Made by a program: the position numbers and the translations under genes. Source: Atopobium sp. ICM42b (lineage in GTDB: Bacteria > Actinomycetota > Coriobacteriia > Coriobacteriales > Atopobiaceae). From it: DNA of 64,000 nucleotides. Under the pieces are notes generated by a model, which was given only the letters and a program-made list of their open reading frames with translations, had not been told where the DNA came from and did not search any database. The stretch spans positions 1 through 64,000 of the forward strand of contig JDFH01000002.1 of assembly GCA_000564995.1 (NCBI GenBank). The letters run 5' to 3'. This document shows positions 63,812-64,000 of this stretch, piece by piece (position 1 is the first letter of the stretch; each line of letters starts with the position of its first letter).

Positions 63812-64000
63812 TTACATCTCTCGAGAGCTCAGCATTGGTCCGTCGGACCAAAGGGTAACCTCTCCTGAGGCCAGTGTTTTAGGGACATCAATAAGACGCT
63901 GGTTGGAAGAGCCTCTAAAGCGCAGCGTAATATCGTGAAGACTCTGAACCCATGGACCATCTACCAGAACATCAATACAAGACAGAATGCGATCAGTGTA
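63812..64000 (-). CDS. nrdG: Anaerobic ribonucleotide reductase activating protein, 3' end only
   Basis: The last 62 residues of a minus-strand gene that continues beyond the window. ILSCIDVLVDGPWV followed by LRFRGSSNQRLIDVP matches the C-terminus of NrdG, the radical-SAM activase of class III ribonucleotide reductase. The Cys-rich radical-SAM motif would lie off the edge. It implies the organism makes deoxynucleotides without oxygen and that nrdD is likely close upstream. Confidence 0.8.
   Translation of the reverse strand, partial: YTDRILSCIDVLVDGPWVQSLHDITLRFRGSSNQRLIDVPKTLASGEVTLWSDGPMLSSREM

Overview
The window looks like a chromosomal segment of a member of the Coriobacteriia, most like Atopobium/Lancefieldella. 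This is inferred from protein style, moderate G+C, strong Shine-Dalgarno sites, and a mix of Gram-positive gene order with actinobacterial features such as an aspartate aminotransferase of the MocR-like Pfam family and a type III glutamine synthetase. I could not run a search, so the genus is a guess. Almost the whole window is protein-coding. I see no rRNA, tRNA, CRISPR array, insertion sequence or phage module.

Region 1 (1-9300) looks acquired. It holds a DUF4143 ATPase preceded by four tandem copies of a 17-base element, then an AraC-type regulator divergent from a tightly overlapping operon. That operon encodes an ECF S component (MptD/Trep_Strep type), an EcfT, a fused double EcfA ATPase and two YbtP/YbtQ-like ABC half-transporters. 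The likely role is metallophore or related small-molecule uptake controlled by the AraC protein. Sample lines inside the operon are clearly richer in G+C than the rest. The stretch 9268-9635 marks the junction.

Region 2 (9636-18865) covers the envelope and signalling: a PcsB-like peptidoglycan hydrolase with a twin-arginine leader, a nucleoid-associated protein, an orphan EIIA-Glc, and a Bce-type module. In that module the BceAB-like transporter and the BceRS-like two-component system are separated by a double GNAT acetyltransferase and a small membrane protein.

Region 3 (18887-31043) is housekeeping in an order close to the Bacillus tmk-holB-ricT ... rsmI-metG-tatD-rsmA neighbourhood. QueD and a glycoside hydrolase 5-like protein with a substituted nucleophile sit inside it, and topA lies upstream. 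Region 4 (31077-36906) has tatC/tatB, a STAS protein, a TPR protein, an aminotransferase and nhaA.

Region 5 (37111-49703) has degV, rnhA, polA, glnN, an orphan membrane-anchored solute-binding protein, mntP, a zinc-dependent phospholipase C-like protein, an ArsC/Spx-like protein and ligA. Region 6 (49758-64000) has a three-domain glycosyltransferase, an ABC exporter with a long coiled-coil domain, a Y-family polymerase with a small overlapping partner, a DJ-1 protein, a PTS EIIA, an iron alcohol dehydrogenase, a second DegV, an EamA transporter and the 3' end of nrdG.

The strongest signal not explained by genes is the octamer GGCGAGAA (often extended to CTGGCGAGAAACCC). I count 29 exact copies on both strands where about two are expected. 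Copies fall in different reading frames, immediately after stop codons, and as inverted pairs forming hairpins, which recalls DNA uptake sequences or another genome-wide DNA address.
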